64,000 bases of DNA, from the NCBI RefSeq assembly GCF_030272615.1, contig NC_081413.1, positions 722,949,649 through 723,013,648 on the forward strand. The letters run 5' to 3'. The notes under the pieces were generated by a model, which saw only the letters and a program-made list of their open reading frames with translations, was not told where the DNA came from and made no database searches. Source of the DNA: Cryptomeria japonica (Eukaryota; Streptophyta; Pinopsida; Cupressales; Cupressaceae). Shown here in pieces: positions 10,696 through 21,290 of the stretch; the stretch's first letter is position 1, and the number at the start of each line of letters is the position of its first letter. Position numbers and translations under genes: made by a program.

Positions 10696-11480
10696 TGAAG
10701 AAGTCACCAGTGAGGAGGGACCTCAAAGAGATCAATCCGGACCGACGAACAAGAGTAAACACAACGGAAACTCAAATATATGATGGAGGAAATGCAGAAC
10801 AAATTGATTAATTGAATAAAATTTGATTATATCCAACCGGTGACAACCAGGCTACAAGATATCGACTCTCAAGCCTAGTAGAATAGGTCACAACCGGGAC
10901 CTTGAATCGAAAGACCTATCTTCTATGTACAGTCAAGCTATCAGATTCTATGATTTTTTTGCATTCTAAAGAATACTTATAAATATATATATCGATCCAA
11001 AGGATCCAGTTAGCCCAAAAGGGATCAAAACCCGAAGAACAAGACCTAATATGAAAATAACAAGGTCGGCCTCTGCCAAGAGATTCCTCCAGAAAATCCA
11101 AAGGATGAAATGTAGATCACGGAAAAAGGTCGGCCACATGCCAAGGAACATCGAAATCAATGCCCAGGGCTCCACAAGATTCAGAATGGGTTCGGGTAGA
11201 TCACCAAAATAGGTCTCAAGCAACTGGTAACAAAGAAATATCAATTAGGTAACAAGAAACTATCATGAAAACCGATAGCGATATCTTTCCGAAAAGTGAT
11301 CCAAATGCGATGTGGTCTAAAGAAAAGAAAGATGATCAAGTTTTCAAGTAGAATCTAACTCCACAGGGTCCGGTGAGCCAAAACCGAGACACACAGAAAG
11401 GAAAATTGAAACTTCAAACATAAAGGAAAATGTTTTTGGTTCATGCAAGATTGTTGTGAACTGGGGATGCTCCTGCATTA
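10696..11480 (-). repeat. G1 3' LTR (left copy)
   Basis: Partner of 16115-16867. It includes the AAGGTCGGCCTCTGCC segment and a short AT repeat near 10982-10991. Confidence 0.88.
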
Positions 11481-11511
11481 GATATCTGGGGTTATTTAAA
11501 AAGTGAGCCTC

Positions 11512-12250
11512 TCACTTTGCTGAGGTCAGAGGAAAACCAAGGTAGTCTGCCTCTGCCTGAGAAATCCAAGATGAATCTTCAACTGGTTTTTCCTTCCACT
11601 TCACAAGATATTCCTTATACTGACCGCTACAGGTACTATGTCCAATCCTACTATCCAAAATCTCTTCAATCTGATTTGATTCATTCGGGGCAACTGTTTC
11701 TCCAAGTCTGCAACACTGTCCTTACTGAATTATGGTTCATGGTACTCATGAAGATATGTAATGTTGAATATGGGTGAAATACTTATACTATCTGGTAGCT
11801 CCACTTCAAATGCATTTCCAGAACTGAACTTCCTCAAAATCTTACAGGGTCCAAACTTCTTCATCTGCAACTTATTATAAGTTCCAACTGGGAATCTCTC
11901 TTTTCTCAAATATACAATCACTTATCGCCAACTTCAAATTCCTTATGTCTCCTTTTCTCATTTTCCTTCTCCTTATATTTTTTGTTCATGTCTTCCAAAT
12001 GTTGTTTAACCTAAATATGCAATGCTACCATGTGATCTACAAAAGCTTTTGCTTCTAAACTCTTTCGGTCTTCACTCCTAATGTCTCTCAATTTTTCTAT
12101 ACCTCTAGGGTGCACTCTGATAACAATCTCAAAAGGTGTTTTTTCGATACTTCTATTCACTAAATTGTTGTAGGCAAACTTTGCATGTGCAAGGATTAAA
12201 TCCCAACTTTCGGTTTTATCTCCCACTAAACATCTCAACAAATTTCCCAA
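11512..12250 (-). pseudogene. G1 integrase C-terminus and chromodomain
   Basis: From the end of the gene, 11512-11680 encodes a chromodomain-like segment (motifs QYKEYLVKWKEKPVED and SSWISQAEADYLG) closed by a TGA at 11512. Upstream, 11730-11921 has the GPY/F-type module KFGPCKILRKF, and 12011-12250 has the integrase tail LLRCLVGDKTESWD and AHAKFAYN. Chromodomains of this type tether integrase to marked chromatin and bias insertion. The pieces lie in different frames, so indels separate them. Identification rests on the conserved W, KW and ED residues. Confidence 0.8.
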
Positions 12251-12700
12251 AATCTAGTTAACAAATTTTGTCTATCCATCAGTCTGCGGATGAAAAGTAG
12301 AACTAAACTTCAAATATGTCTTCATCTTCTTCCAAAGTATTCTCCAAAAAATATCCAACAAACTTAGTGTCTTTGTTTGAAACTATGCTCTTAGGTAATC
12401 CATGCAATCTCACTACTTCCTTGAAAATAGGTCTGCTACATGTAATGTATCTGATGTATTCTTACAAGGTATGAAATGAGCCATCTTCAAAAATCTATCC
12501 ACTACCACAAATATAGAATTATTACCTCTTGGTGTCTTAGGCAATCCAAGTACAAAATCCATGCTTATATCCTCCCAAGGTCTTACCGATACTGCCAAAG
12601 GTTTATACAATCCCACATTCTGACTACTACCATTTGCAACTTGACAAACTCTACAATTCTGCACATATCTCTTAACATCCTTATGATCTGGGGCCAAAAG
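12251..12700 (-). pseudogene. G1 integrase catalytic core, inactive
   Basis: The HHCC tail CRVCQ and the first catalytic Asp (DISMDFVLGLPK) are visible in 12413-12697. The second conserved box reads IVSNKDTKF where gypsy elements have SDRD, so the catalytic Asp has become Asn. The third box reads DG-stop-TKFVN where QTE is expected, so the catalytic Glu has become Lys. Frames shift around 12300-12400. The core would be dead even without the stops. Both changes fit G-to-A transitions. Confidence 0.8.
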
Positions 12701-13524
12701 TATTGCTCACTCACCAATGCAACTGTTTTGTCAATGCTAAAATGTTCAACTAGTCCTCCACTATGTTTCTCCTTTATCAGGTTCTCTCTCATGGAACTCT
12801 TAGGTATGCACAACTGAACTCCCCTGAATAACATTCCAGCCTGGATGAAATAATCCAACCATTGGCTTCTATCAACCCTAATCAGTTCTCTACATGCTTT
12901 ACAAGGTTTTGCAAAATCTGGGTCTTCATCATACAAGGTCTTCAAATCTTCAAAACCTAATATTGTCACTCTCATCTCTATCAGCAAATTCCTTCTCCTA
13001 ATAAATGCATCAAAAAATTTGTTAGATTTTCCACTTCTATGCTTCAACACAAAGTTGTAACTCTGCAAGAATTCTAACCATCTCATATGTCTCTGATTCA
13101 AGTTACTATGACTATTCAAATACTGCAAAGCTTGATGATTTGTATACAACACAAACTCCTTAGGCAACAAGTAATGTCTCCATTTCTTCAAGGCTTGAAC
13201 TATAGCATAAAATTCTTGATCATACATTGAATATCTCCTTCGGACATCATTTAATTTCTCACTGAAATAGGCTACTGCTCTCCCTTCTTGACTGAACACT
13301 GCTCCTATTGTTGTTCCACTTGCATCACAATCCACTTGAAATACTTTATTGAAATCTGGTAAAGCTAACACAGGCTGCTCAGTCACTTTTTTCTTTAATA
13401 GTTCAAAAAATTTGTTTGATCCAGTGGTCCACTTGAATTCCTTCCGATCTCCTCTCATGGTCTCAGTCATAGGGTTACAAACTAAACTGAAATTTTTTAT
13501 AAACTTATGGTAAAAACTAGCCAA
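12583..13524 (-). pseudogene. G1 RT thumb, RNase H and integrase zinc-binding region
   Basis: A 313-codon open frame starts within the RT connection (ASFYHKFIKNF), then shows RNase H with VDCDASGTTIGAVFSQ, YSMYDQEFYAIVQALKKWRHYL and TNHQALQYL, then the link to integrase (MLFRGVQLCIP, ending with H..H). RNase H would remove the RNA strand during reverse transcription. The start is not a true gene start; it continues the RT part at 13567-14076 after a stop and small shift. The last ~35 residues run out of the integrase frame, which continues in another frame. Confidence 0.85.
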
Positions 13525-13566
13525 CCCATGAAATGATCTTACCTCCCCAATACTTTCCGGTGTAGG

Positions 13567-14170
13567 CTACTCAACAATGGCTTTCACTTTCTCAGGGTCC
13601 ATCTTCAAACCATCCTTAGATATCACAAATCCTAAATAGACTAACTCATCCTTCATGAAAGTACATGTCTTGATATTGATCAACAACTTTTCTTCTCTTA
13701 ACCTCTGCAAAACTTGTCTTAACTGCAACAAATGCTCCTCTTTTGTCTTACCGAAAATCAGAATGTCATCCAAATACACAATAACAAACTTACCCAATAA
13801 TTTCTTCAATACCTCATCCATCAGCTTCATGAAAGTACTCGATGCATTAGTCAATTCAAAAGGCATCACCAACCATTCATATAGTCCTTCATTTGTCTTA
13901 AATGTTGTCTTCCACTCATCGCCTTCTCTGATCCTGATCTGATGATATCCACTCTTTAGATCTATCTTTGTAAAGTATTTTTCTCCACTCAAACAATCCA
14001 TTATGTCATCCATCCTAGGAAAAGGAAACCTGTATTTCACTGTGACCTTGTTTATTGCTCTTAAATCGGTACACATCCTCCATTATTCTTAGGTGCTAAT
14101 ACTATTGGTATTGCATAAGGGATTAGACTCTCCCTGATCAAACCTTTCTTTAACAACTCCTGCACTTGTC
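13567..14170 (-). pseudogene. G1 reverse transcriptase palm and fingers
   Basis: The open frame 13567-14076 contains [31 protein letters not shown], the [10 protein letters not shown] box (FGL.NAP in the family) and the active site [14 protein letters not shown]. This is the catalytic core copying RNA to DNA. The catalytic YLDD is intact. A TAG at 13567 and shifts on both sides break it from protease and RNase H. Upstream to about 14170 the frame-shifted stretch still reads like the region before the RT core. Confidence 0.88.
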
Positions 14171-14180
14171 TATTCAATTC

Positions 14181-14921
14181 TTAATTCTTTGCTGGTGTCA
14201 ACTGGTGTGCAAATTTGTTAGGCAAACTAGCTCTGGGAACCAAGTCCATGCAATGACTAATACTTCTAACAAGTGGCAATCCATCAGGTACATTATCTGA
14301 AATGATGTCCTCATATTTTTTCAACAAATCTCTTATCTCTTCCGGGTGTTCTCCTTCTGGTTCTAGTCTCTCAGTCTTCTTAGGAATTAAGGAAAAACAC
14401 ACATTCTCATGTCTTTGTCCATCCATGAATTTCCTTCCATCTACTAAATATATTTTGGCATTCGTACAAACTTCATTCTTCAAAGGTTCCTCCAAAGGTA
14501 ACAAGGTTTTCTTCATCCCATTGGCCACAATAGTGTATGTATTCCTCCTTCCATCATGTATTGCCTGTCTAACAAACTGCCAAGGTCTATGCAACAAAAG
14601 ATGACAAATATCCATAGGCATAATATCACACAAAACTTCATCATGATAATTCCCAATTTTTAATTTTACCAAACATTCTTCACTTACTAACAACTTATGT
14701 TCATCCTGAATCCATGCTATCTGGTAAGGCTTAGGGTGTTTTAATCTCTTCAATTTTAACTTATTCACCATCTCCTCTGAAACAAGATTATCTGAACTAC
14801 CACTATCAATAACAACTTTACAAGACTTACCAGATACCTTACATCTGGTCTTGAACATATTCTTCCTCTGCAAGGGCTCTTTATTTCCTTCGGTATGACA
14901 CAAAGCTCTCCTCATCATCAA
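14181..14921 (-). pseudogene. G1 retropepsin-like protease and linker
   Basis: The 246-codon frame contains the aspartic protease site VVIDSGSSDNLVSEEMV near residue 37 and the downstream DICHLLLHRPWQF motif typical of gypsy proteases. Further on come the acidic linker and LVRSISHCMDL before RT. It would cut the polyprotein into functional parts. It lies between the gag zinc knuckle (upstream, about 15010-15060) and RT. Confidence 0.85.
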
Positions 14922-14929
14922 TAGTTCTC

Positions 14930-16005
14930 AATCTTTCATTTTATTGTCGGATCCGGTAGGGTTTTCTTGGACCACTGCTTCTCTTTTGGTAGCCTCTATC
15001 TTCTTACATTTGAATGTACTGTGTCCTCCTCTACACTTAAAGCAGGTTCCTTTGAATGTCCTCTTGTCTTATCTTCCAAAGTTCTCATTCTGGTAACCAT
15101 CCAGTTCTCTCCTCCAGTAGAAATTTCTATCATCCTTCTGGTATGAATTACCTTCTTTGCTCACTTCCTTGTCCTTGTTCTGATCTATACTAGTTCCTCT
15201 TCCTCCACTATATCCTCTTCCTCCTTGAAATCTTCATCCGGTAAACCTTCCACCTCTACTTCTCTGTCTCTGCTCATGTCTCTTGTTCAATTTTTCTTCA
15301 GCCTTTAGGGCATACTGGTAAGCCTCTTCAACACTCTCCAATTTGATCATATTGAGTTCATCTTGTATAGGCATCCTCAATTCGTTCAAATATCTTGCAA
15401 TTTGTTCAACTTTATCATCAATATGTCTAGATTTGATGTTCAACTTGTAAAATGCTTCAGTGTACTCCTTCACAATACATTCCTTTTGTCTCAGATTCTG
15501 CAATTTTCTGAACAAATCCACTTGATAATTTGTAGGCACAAACATTGATTTTAACTTAGCAATCATCCTATCCCACGTCTTGATATTCTCTTTACCTCTT
15601 CTATGTCTGTCAACTTGCAAATGCTCCCACCAAAGAGATGCATGACCTTTCAACTGGGTACAGGCATATTTCACCTTCCTCTCTACTGCAGTGTTTTCAA
15701 AATTGAAATACTTCTCCATCTCTGAGATCCAATCCATCATATTCCAGTGGGGTAAAATGAGGTTTAGTGTTCACCCTACTCAAAACCCTTAAAAACCTTT
15801 CTTCATCTAGATCAACCATCGGTAGGTTTACTTGTTTTGTCGAGGCTTCTTCTTCTTCATCTTCACTTACATCTTCAATATGTCGGCCTCTTCTCTAGGT
15901 TGTCTCCACGGCTTCTAACCAAGATACTATTCCTCGCAACATCTCCATCATAATAGGGTTTGCATTCCCACGTGCTCCACCAATCCTAGTTCCTCTTTGC
16001 GCCAT
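14930..16005 (-). pseudogene. G1 gag (capsid, zinc knuckle)
   Basis: A likely start Met at 16005 (MAQRGTRIGGARGN) opens the N-terminal part, which has an acidic run EDVSEDEEEEA and an in-frame stop near 15895. The capsid core is the frame 15234-15740 with WISEMEKYFNFENT, LKGHASLWWEHL and FRKLQNLRQKECIVKEYTEAF, the retrotransposon gag signature. A zinc knuckle CFKCRGGHSTFKC lies near 15010-15060; it has three residues between the second Cys and His where four are usual, so one residue may be lost. An indel near 15740 joins the N-terminal frame to the core. Confidence 0.85.
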
Positions 16006-16100
16006 CAATTTACGCTAGTCCTCTGCAATTGCAAGTCAGATCTGCAATCCGCTACCCTACAACAAAAATTCAGGACACGCAACCTCCAGAATGAAACTTC

Positions 16101-16112
16101 GCTCTGATACCA
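16101..16112 (-). other. G1 primer binding site (initiator Met tRNA type)
   Basis: On the minus strand it reads TGGTATCAGAGC, two bases from the 5' LTR that starts at 16115 on the plus strand. Confidence 0.9.
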
Positions 16113-16114
16113 CT

Positions 16115-16867
16115 TAAAGTAGTCATCGGTGAGGAGGGACCACATAGAGATCAATCTGGACTGGCCAGCAAGAGTAAACACAATGGAAACTCAAAGATAT
16201 GATGGACGCAATGCATAATAGATTGATTAATTGCATGAAATTTTATTACATCCAATCGGTCACAACCGGGTTACAAGATATCAACTCTTAGGCCTGGTAG
16301 AATAGGTCAAGCAATCTGATTCTTTGATTTGTTTGCATTCTAAAGCATAATTACAAATATATATTTATATATATATATATCGATCCAAAGGATCCAGTCA
16401 GCCCAAAACGATAAAAACCTGAAGAACAAGACCTAACATGAAAATATCAAGGTCGGCCTCTGCTAAGAGATTCCTCTGGAAAATCCAAAGGATGAAACGT
16501 AGATCATGGGAAAAGGTCGGCCACATACCAAGGAACATCGAAATCAATACCCAGGGTTCCGCAAGCTTCAAAATGGGTTTCGGTAGATCACCAAAATAGG
16601 TCTCAGGCAATTGGTAACACAGAATTGTCAATCTGGTAACAAGAAAATGTCATGGAAACTGGTAGCGATATCTTGCGGAAAAGTGATTCAAATGTGATTC
16701 GGTCCAAAAGAAAGAAAGGTGATCAAGTCTTCAATTAGAATCCAACTCCACAGGATCCGGTGAGCCAAAACTGGGACACACAGAAAAGAAAACTGAAACT
16801 GCAAACAAAAAGGAAAATGTTTTTGGTTGTTGCAAGATTGCTCTGAACCGGGGATGCTCCTGCATTA
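16115..16867 (-). repeat. G1 5' LTR (right copy)
   Basis: Partner of 10696-11480, with an AT microsatellite near 16362-16380. It ends CTCCTGCATTA followed by the GCCTT duplication. Confidence 0.88.
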
Positions 16868-16872
16868 GCCTT

Positions 16873-17123
16873 TTTGTAATCCCATATAATTAGTTATACT
16901 ATCTTGAGAGTTAACCTTGTTTGTGGTTTTTCCCATTTGGGTTTTCCACGCATAAAAATATGGTGTCTCTCTTATGGTTGTGTATGTTTTGGATTTCATT
17001 TCAATTGCTTATATCATTTTATGCTAAGGTTAATTAAGATCAAATTGAGTCTCAGATTTTTAGTGTATTATTTTTGGGAAATACTAATTCACCCCCCCTC
17101 TCAGTACTCCGATTTGTTCAACA
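16873..17123 (+). mobile_element. 3' LTR of element Q, second part
   Basis: It resumes Q's LTR after G1. It contains the shared GTGGTTTTTCCC..TGGGTTTTCCACG block and ends ATTCACCCCCCCTCTCAGT...TTCAACA at 17123. Confidence 0.68.
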
Positions 17124-17389
17124 TAATTCCCATTATGACAAATTGACATCAATCTACCATTAATACCTCCCGAGTTGGCTCCATTAAAATAAATTTAATA
17201 TTTATGTTCACAAATGATGTAAATTGCATTGGGATGTTATAAATATTAAATAAATAATCTTTCCCAATGTATCTTATTATTATGGACTTACTATTTTTTC
17301 CCAATGGGGACTTACTATTTTTAACAAGTGTTACATTTAGAAAAGGGACATGACACTTAACTTATTTTATGTGTTCTTTCTTTGCAGAG
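17124..17389. other. AT-rich spacer, nothing recognised
   Basis: No ORF or known motif is seen. It may be sequence flanking element Q. Confidence 0.5.
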
Positions 17390-17850
17390 GGGATTTTTCC
17401 TATAGTTTTCTCTCCTTTACTCCATTTTTGGGAGATCATTTGTATATAGGTATCTAATATAGACTTATAGCTAGGACCCATCCATGAACCATCATTACAA
17501 CAATTGCATGTATCTATTACTCTTTAATGGGGTTGTTGGTGTAAACAAGGTGTTTTACCTAATTAATTCACCATCTAGGTTTATTAACAATAGTTTACTT
17601 AAAGCCTCTTTAGACTATTTAATTTTTGTCTAATGTCATGATTCAAATGGTTTCCATAATATCACATTGTGCTATCATCTCACCTTTCTTATATAAGTAA
17701 GGTATCACATGGACTTTATGTAACCTTCATCATTGTATCATTGATCCATTTGATCATATAATAATATCTTGTATCATAATCAAGCAATTAATCCTCTTAT
17801 CTCTCTCTTGTGGAAGGTTACTATCTAATTTTGTAGGTGATAATGGTAGA
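17390..17850 (+). mobile_element. Decayed S-family remnant: internal 3' end and start of LTR
   Basis: Bases 17390-17530 resemble the last part of the S element's internal region (GGGAGATC..TTGTATATAGGTA.CTAA and TAGCTAGGACCCAT, compare 27117-27175). An LTR-like start TGTTGGTGTAAACA follows at 17534. Downstream, CACATGGACTTTATGTAACC and GATCCATTTGATCATA recall the S LTR. The right edge is a guess because similarity fades. Confidence 0.5.
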
Positions 17851-18400
17851 TTATGTCCATTTATTCTTTCATAATGGTCACATATATTCAAGATCTTCCC
17901 ATTCTATTATTCTTCCCCTAGAGGTGACTAAACCCTCTCATGGATTAGGTCTTAGTGTGTTTCATTGCACATATCATTTACTGCAATAACTATTATTATT
18001 ACTCTTTTCCTTAGTTGTATTCTTTACCACAAAGTTTTATTTATTTCTTTAGTTTCTCTTTTTATACACAACAAATTAGGTCAAAATGATGTAGATGATA
18101 TCAAAATTCCTTTCTAGGTAGCCCAATCATGTAGTCACAAATACTTTTGATTAATAAAATAATGCTCAAATAATCATAAACAAGTTCAAAGTTTATTATT
18201 TAGCATTCAAGAGTATATAACAAGTATTCTGGTTACAGGTTTTTATTCTATATCTATAATGATCTTCTTCTAACAATGGTCTAACCCTACATTAACACGT
18301 CAATTTCCTCCCTTTTATGCTTCCATGGATGTAATCTTAATAATTTCCCAAATTAGTTCAACCATTGTACCGAATAGCACCCATCAATCCTCTTGAGGTA
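17851..18400. other. No feature recognised
   Basis: The stretch is AT-rich with stops in all frames. I see no conserved motif. Confidence 0.5.
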
Positions 18401-18419
18401 CACATCTCATCATTGTCAC

Positions 18420-19127
18420 TTCTTGTTGTGGATTTTAGAATCCTCCAAAACTAAACACTTGTTGGGGTTTCAACCTCCTTTGAATCTATTCACCTATAAG
18501 GGTTTTGACCTCCACTAGAACTAAAAACTTGACAGGGTTTTGACCTCCTCCCAAAAGGGTTTTGGCCTCCTAAATCTTTCATCTTTTATCAATTCTTAAG
18601 GAAACTTATTTGTATTCTTGAAGGTTAAAAACTCCTTAGGACTTTGTCTCTCCTTTTTTAGGGCTCGATGTAGGAATAGAAACCATTTGGGATTCCTAGA
18701 ATTAGGTAAACCATTGACCCAAACATACATTTAGAACTTGTGATGAGAACAAGAACTCCTCAAAATAAATTGTGTTGAAAAAAAAGGGATGAAGACCTAT
18801 CATGAATTATAGAAAGAACAAAAATTGTCAGGGGTTTTAAGAACAACCTAAACCTTCAATTAGTTCTTGATGATGCCTAAACCTTTGATTATTCATAAAT
18901 TTTCCATTTGGGCTCCAAATCTCACTAGATTTCAACCGTAGGTAGCCTTTAATCCCTTTAACAATATTAAACCCTTACCTGCCCAAATTTTAATTGGTAT
19001 TCTCTCCTAAAAAAATTATAAATAAATTAAAACCAACACAATGAAAGCATGTAAACTAGAAATAAAAATAGGAAATGTTTTAGATGATATAAGATTGCTT
19101 GTGAACCTAGATGCTCATGCATCGTAC
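18420..19127 (-). mobile_element. Decayed chromovirus-type LTR remnant
   Basis: The end of this stretch (19070-19127: AGGAAATGTTTTAGATG..AAGATTGCTTGTGAACC..GATGCTCATGCAT) aligns by eye with the ends of both G1 LTRs (AGGAAAATGTTTTTGGTT..GGGGATGCTCCTGCAT). Upstream, GGGTTTTGACCTCC recurs near 18495, 18534 and 18558. The left edge is uncertain. It is probably a solo or truncated LTR of a relative of G1 in minus orientation. Confidence 0.5.
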
Positions 19128-19538
19128 ACATGGGGTAAGTGAATTTTTACATGAATTTTTAACTCATAAGCATTTTGGCAAGTTTGGAATTGAATATCAA
19201 TACTTATCCTATTTTGTAAAATTCATCCAAGTAGCTTCATCTATAGATCTATTATTCTAATAGACTAGATATTCCATGTATTCTTTTCCTCTTGTTCTTT
19301 TAAACACTCAAGAGTTAACCACTTTGTCAATGTATTCAAATTTATTTTTAGGCAACTAATAAATCCATGCCGATGTATCTTATGAATTCGAGTGTTTATC
19401 ACCTTGTCTACTTGCCTCCTCTTCCTAATACTTGTATAGATCAACAATATAAAAAATGGAAGATATATTTATACCTATCAAAACTTCAATTTCACAAACA
19501 TTGGATGAAAAATTCCTCAAGACTCTACATAAGCCTAT
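19128..19538. other. No feature recognised
   Basis: Short open frames on both strands (for example 19265-19447 minus) lack any motif I can name. It could be the internal tail of the chromovirus remnant to the left. Confidence 0.4.
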
Positions 19539-19940
19539 TGTTGGTGTAATTATGTCTCATAATTATACTTTACTTAAGTTGACTTAGGATAATGCATTCA
19601 ATGTAGTTTGTATATGAGACACTTAGGGAAGTGTGCATCTAGGGAAGATGGTTGTAGGAGAAATTCCACCTTTAGTAGAATTGTCTATTGTTTCTCCTAC
19701 CTACCCCTACCTACCCTTGCATTTCATTAGGCCACATGTCATGATTGTATTCTCTCATTTCTCTATAGCCTTTTCTTTATAACAAGGCTCATTTACATTG
19801 TATGTAATCCTATTGACAATCCGGTTGGACATTTTGCATCTTGATGGGAATACAGTTTGTTCTTGTCTATTTTGTTCTCTCTTTCTTTTGTGCTATTCAT
19901 TGGACTCTAGATCTTGGGTTGCTATAGGAAAATTATTACA
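19539..19940 (+). mobile_element. S-like LTR (5' LTR) of a decayed copia-type element
   Basis: It begins TGTTGGTGTAATTATG, ends TTATTACA and is followed directly by a primer binding site. It shares with the S LTRs the order ACTTAAGT.GACTTAGG, TATGAGACACTT, CTCCTACCTACCC, GCCACATGTCATG and CATCTTGATGG.AATACAGTTTGTTC. Length is 402 bp. Confidence 0.75.
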
Positions 19941-19953
19941 TGGTATCAAAGCC
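19941..19953 (+). other. Primer binding site TGGTATCAAAGCC
   Basis: It immediately follows the LTR and matches the initiator-Met tRNA type except for A in place of G at one position. The same variant occurs at 25567-25579. Confidence 0.75.
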
Positions 19954-19970
19954 TACACACACACACACAC

Positions 19971-20020
<50 letters not shown>

Positions 20021-20042
20021 GTGTGTGTGTGTGTGTGTGTGT
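19954..20042. repeat. Composite microsatellite (AC)n-(AT)n-(GT)n forming an inverted repeat
   Basis: An AC run (19955-19970), AGATAT, a long AT tract, ATATCT and a GT run (20021-20041) make the two halves reverse complements of each other. The whole block can fold into one long hairpin or cruciform. It begins just after the S-like primer site. Confidence 0.9.
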
Positions 20043-20780
20043 ATCCTACTCATAGCTTGTCAATTTTTTATAAGTGAATGCTGGAAATTATTAACTTGGC
20101 CTAGGGTATTTGAGGCCACGAATATGGGATCTCATTGTTGGCATGAATGCAAATAGTCCAAACTCATGAGCTTAACATCCCAATAGGTACATAAAGCCCG
20201 CAAGCTAAATAGTTCACAACTATTAATATGCTAATAATAATTGTTTAACCAACACACTATATCATGAATGAAAATATATCTTCTCCTCTTATTCTTGGGC
20301 ACATATGCCTCTCAGAAATCTTCTTTTTACTCATCTATACCCTTTTATCTATGTCATTCTTCTCTATCACATCTCTTTCTTATATAGCCCCGTTATGCCT
20401 AGTCGTAATTCCTTTTCATTATATCCTTTCATAAACACTTTCAATTATCATCTTCCCATGGATTCACATTCCCCTTTATGATATTTATTCTATGTAAGTT
20501 TATTTATTAATTTCAAGGTGTATTTAAGGAAATTTAAGGGTTAGATGACCCATACATGGATCTCAATGGTATGTGAAGAGGTTATGTAATGCAATGCAAC
20601 ATCGTGTATATCTTTGTTAAGTTTTTATATCTCATAGGTAGTTCCACTAGGTCTCTAGTGTAGTGTGTAGTATCACATGACCTTTGAATTTACTAACTCT
20701 CTATATGCATTATCACATACCCTTTGTAGTATAGGGTAATCTCATACAAGGTAGTATTATGTTATATGTGGTGCCACTAG
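20043..20780. other. No feature recognised
   Basis: Nothing coding is seen. The part nearest 20780 may be decayed RT of R1. Confidence 0.4.
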
Positions 20781-21290
20781 TACCTATCAACACTTTGCAT
20801 CCAATCTTCTTCCATAGTTGTTATATATTTTCATTTATACTAGTTAGATATATATCATCCACACAAACAATCAAATATTAGAATCATGGAGCTTTTTTGA
20901 ACCATACAATGATTTAATAAACTTGCATACTTGATGATCTTCATTGTTGATTGTATGTCCTTCTGGTTGAAACATATATATTATTTCCTTGAGACCACCA
21001 TTCAAGAATATAACTTTAAAATCCATTTGATAAACTTTCCATGAGAGAGCCAATAGAGAACCAATGGTAGTCCACTTCACTATAAGTGTGAAGGTTCATA
21101 ATATATTCCCTTTTTTTTAGCATATAATTTTGTGAAAACACATGCTCTATGTTTTTCATGTGAGCCATCTAATTTGTACTTGTTTTGAAAGGCTTACTTA
21201 CCACCAAGTGGAGGATAAACCACCTCCCATGTACCATTTTAAAAAAAGTATCATATTCAATTTGCATAAACTTCCTTCTTGATTCATCTT
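20781..21290 (-). pseudogene. R1: Ty1/copia RT fragment
   Basis: Minus-strand frames read NGTWEVV-like sequence (around 21230), KYKLDGSHEKHRA, then KVYQMDFKVIFLNGGLKE, MFQPEGH, VCKFIKSLYGSKK and CVDDIYLTSINE (near 20830). These are successive RT blocks of Ty1/copia, with CVDD for the usual YVDD. Several frameshifts separate them. No LTRs could be paired with it. A second copy of the upstream 220 bp lies at 29414-29635. Confidence 0.75.

Larger units (their letters stand above)
10696..16867 (-). mobile_element. Element G1: Ty3/gypsy chromovirus, nested in Q's LTR
   Basis: LTRs at 10696-11480 and 16115-16867 share the block GAGGAGGGACC..AGAGATCAATC at one end and GGGGATGCTCCTGCATTA at the other. 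The 5-bp target duplication GCCTT is present at 10691-10695 and 16868-16872. On the minus strand the LTR begins TAATGCAGG rather than TG. The right copy also ends TTTA where the left copy ends TTCA. Order on the minus strand is gag, protease, RT, RNase H, integrase, chromodomain, which defines a chromovirus. All genes carry frameshifts or stops. Confidence 0.92.

Noticed and set aside
18420-19127. Host gene with GGGTTTTGACCTCC repeats
   Set aside because: The end aligns with chromovirus LTR ends, and no frame is open.
19798-20156. Open frames across the microsatellite
   Set aside because: They translate AC, AT and GT repeats and are not genes.
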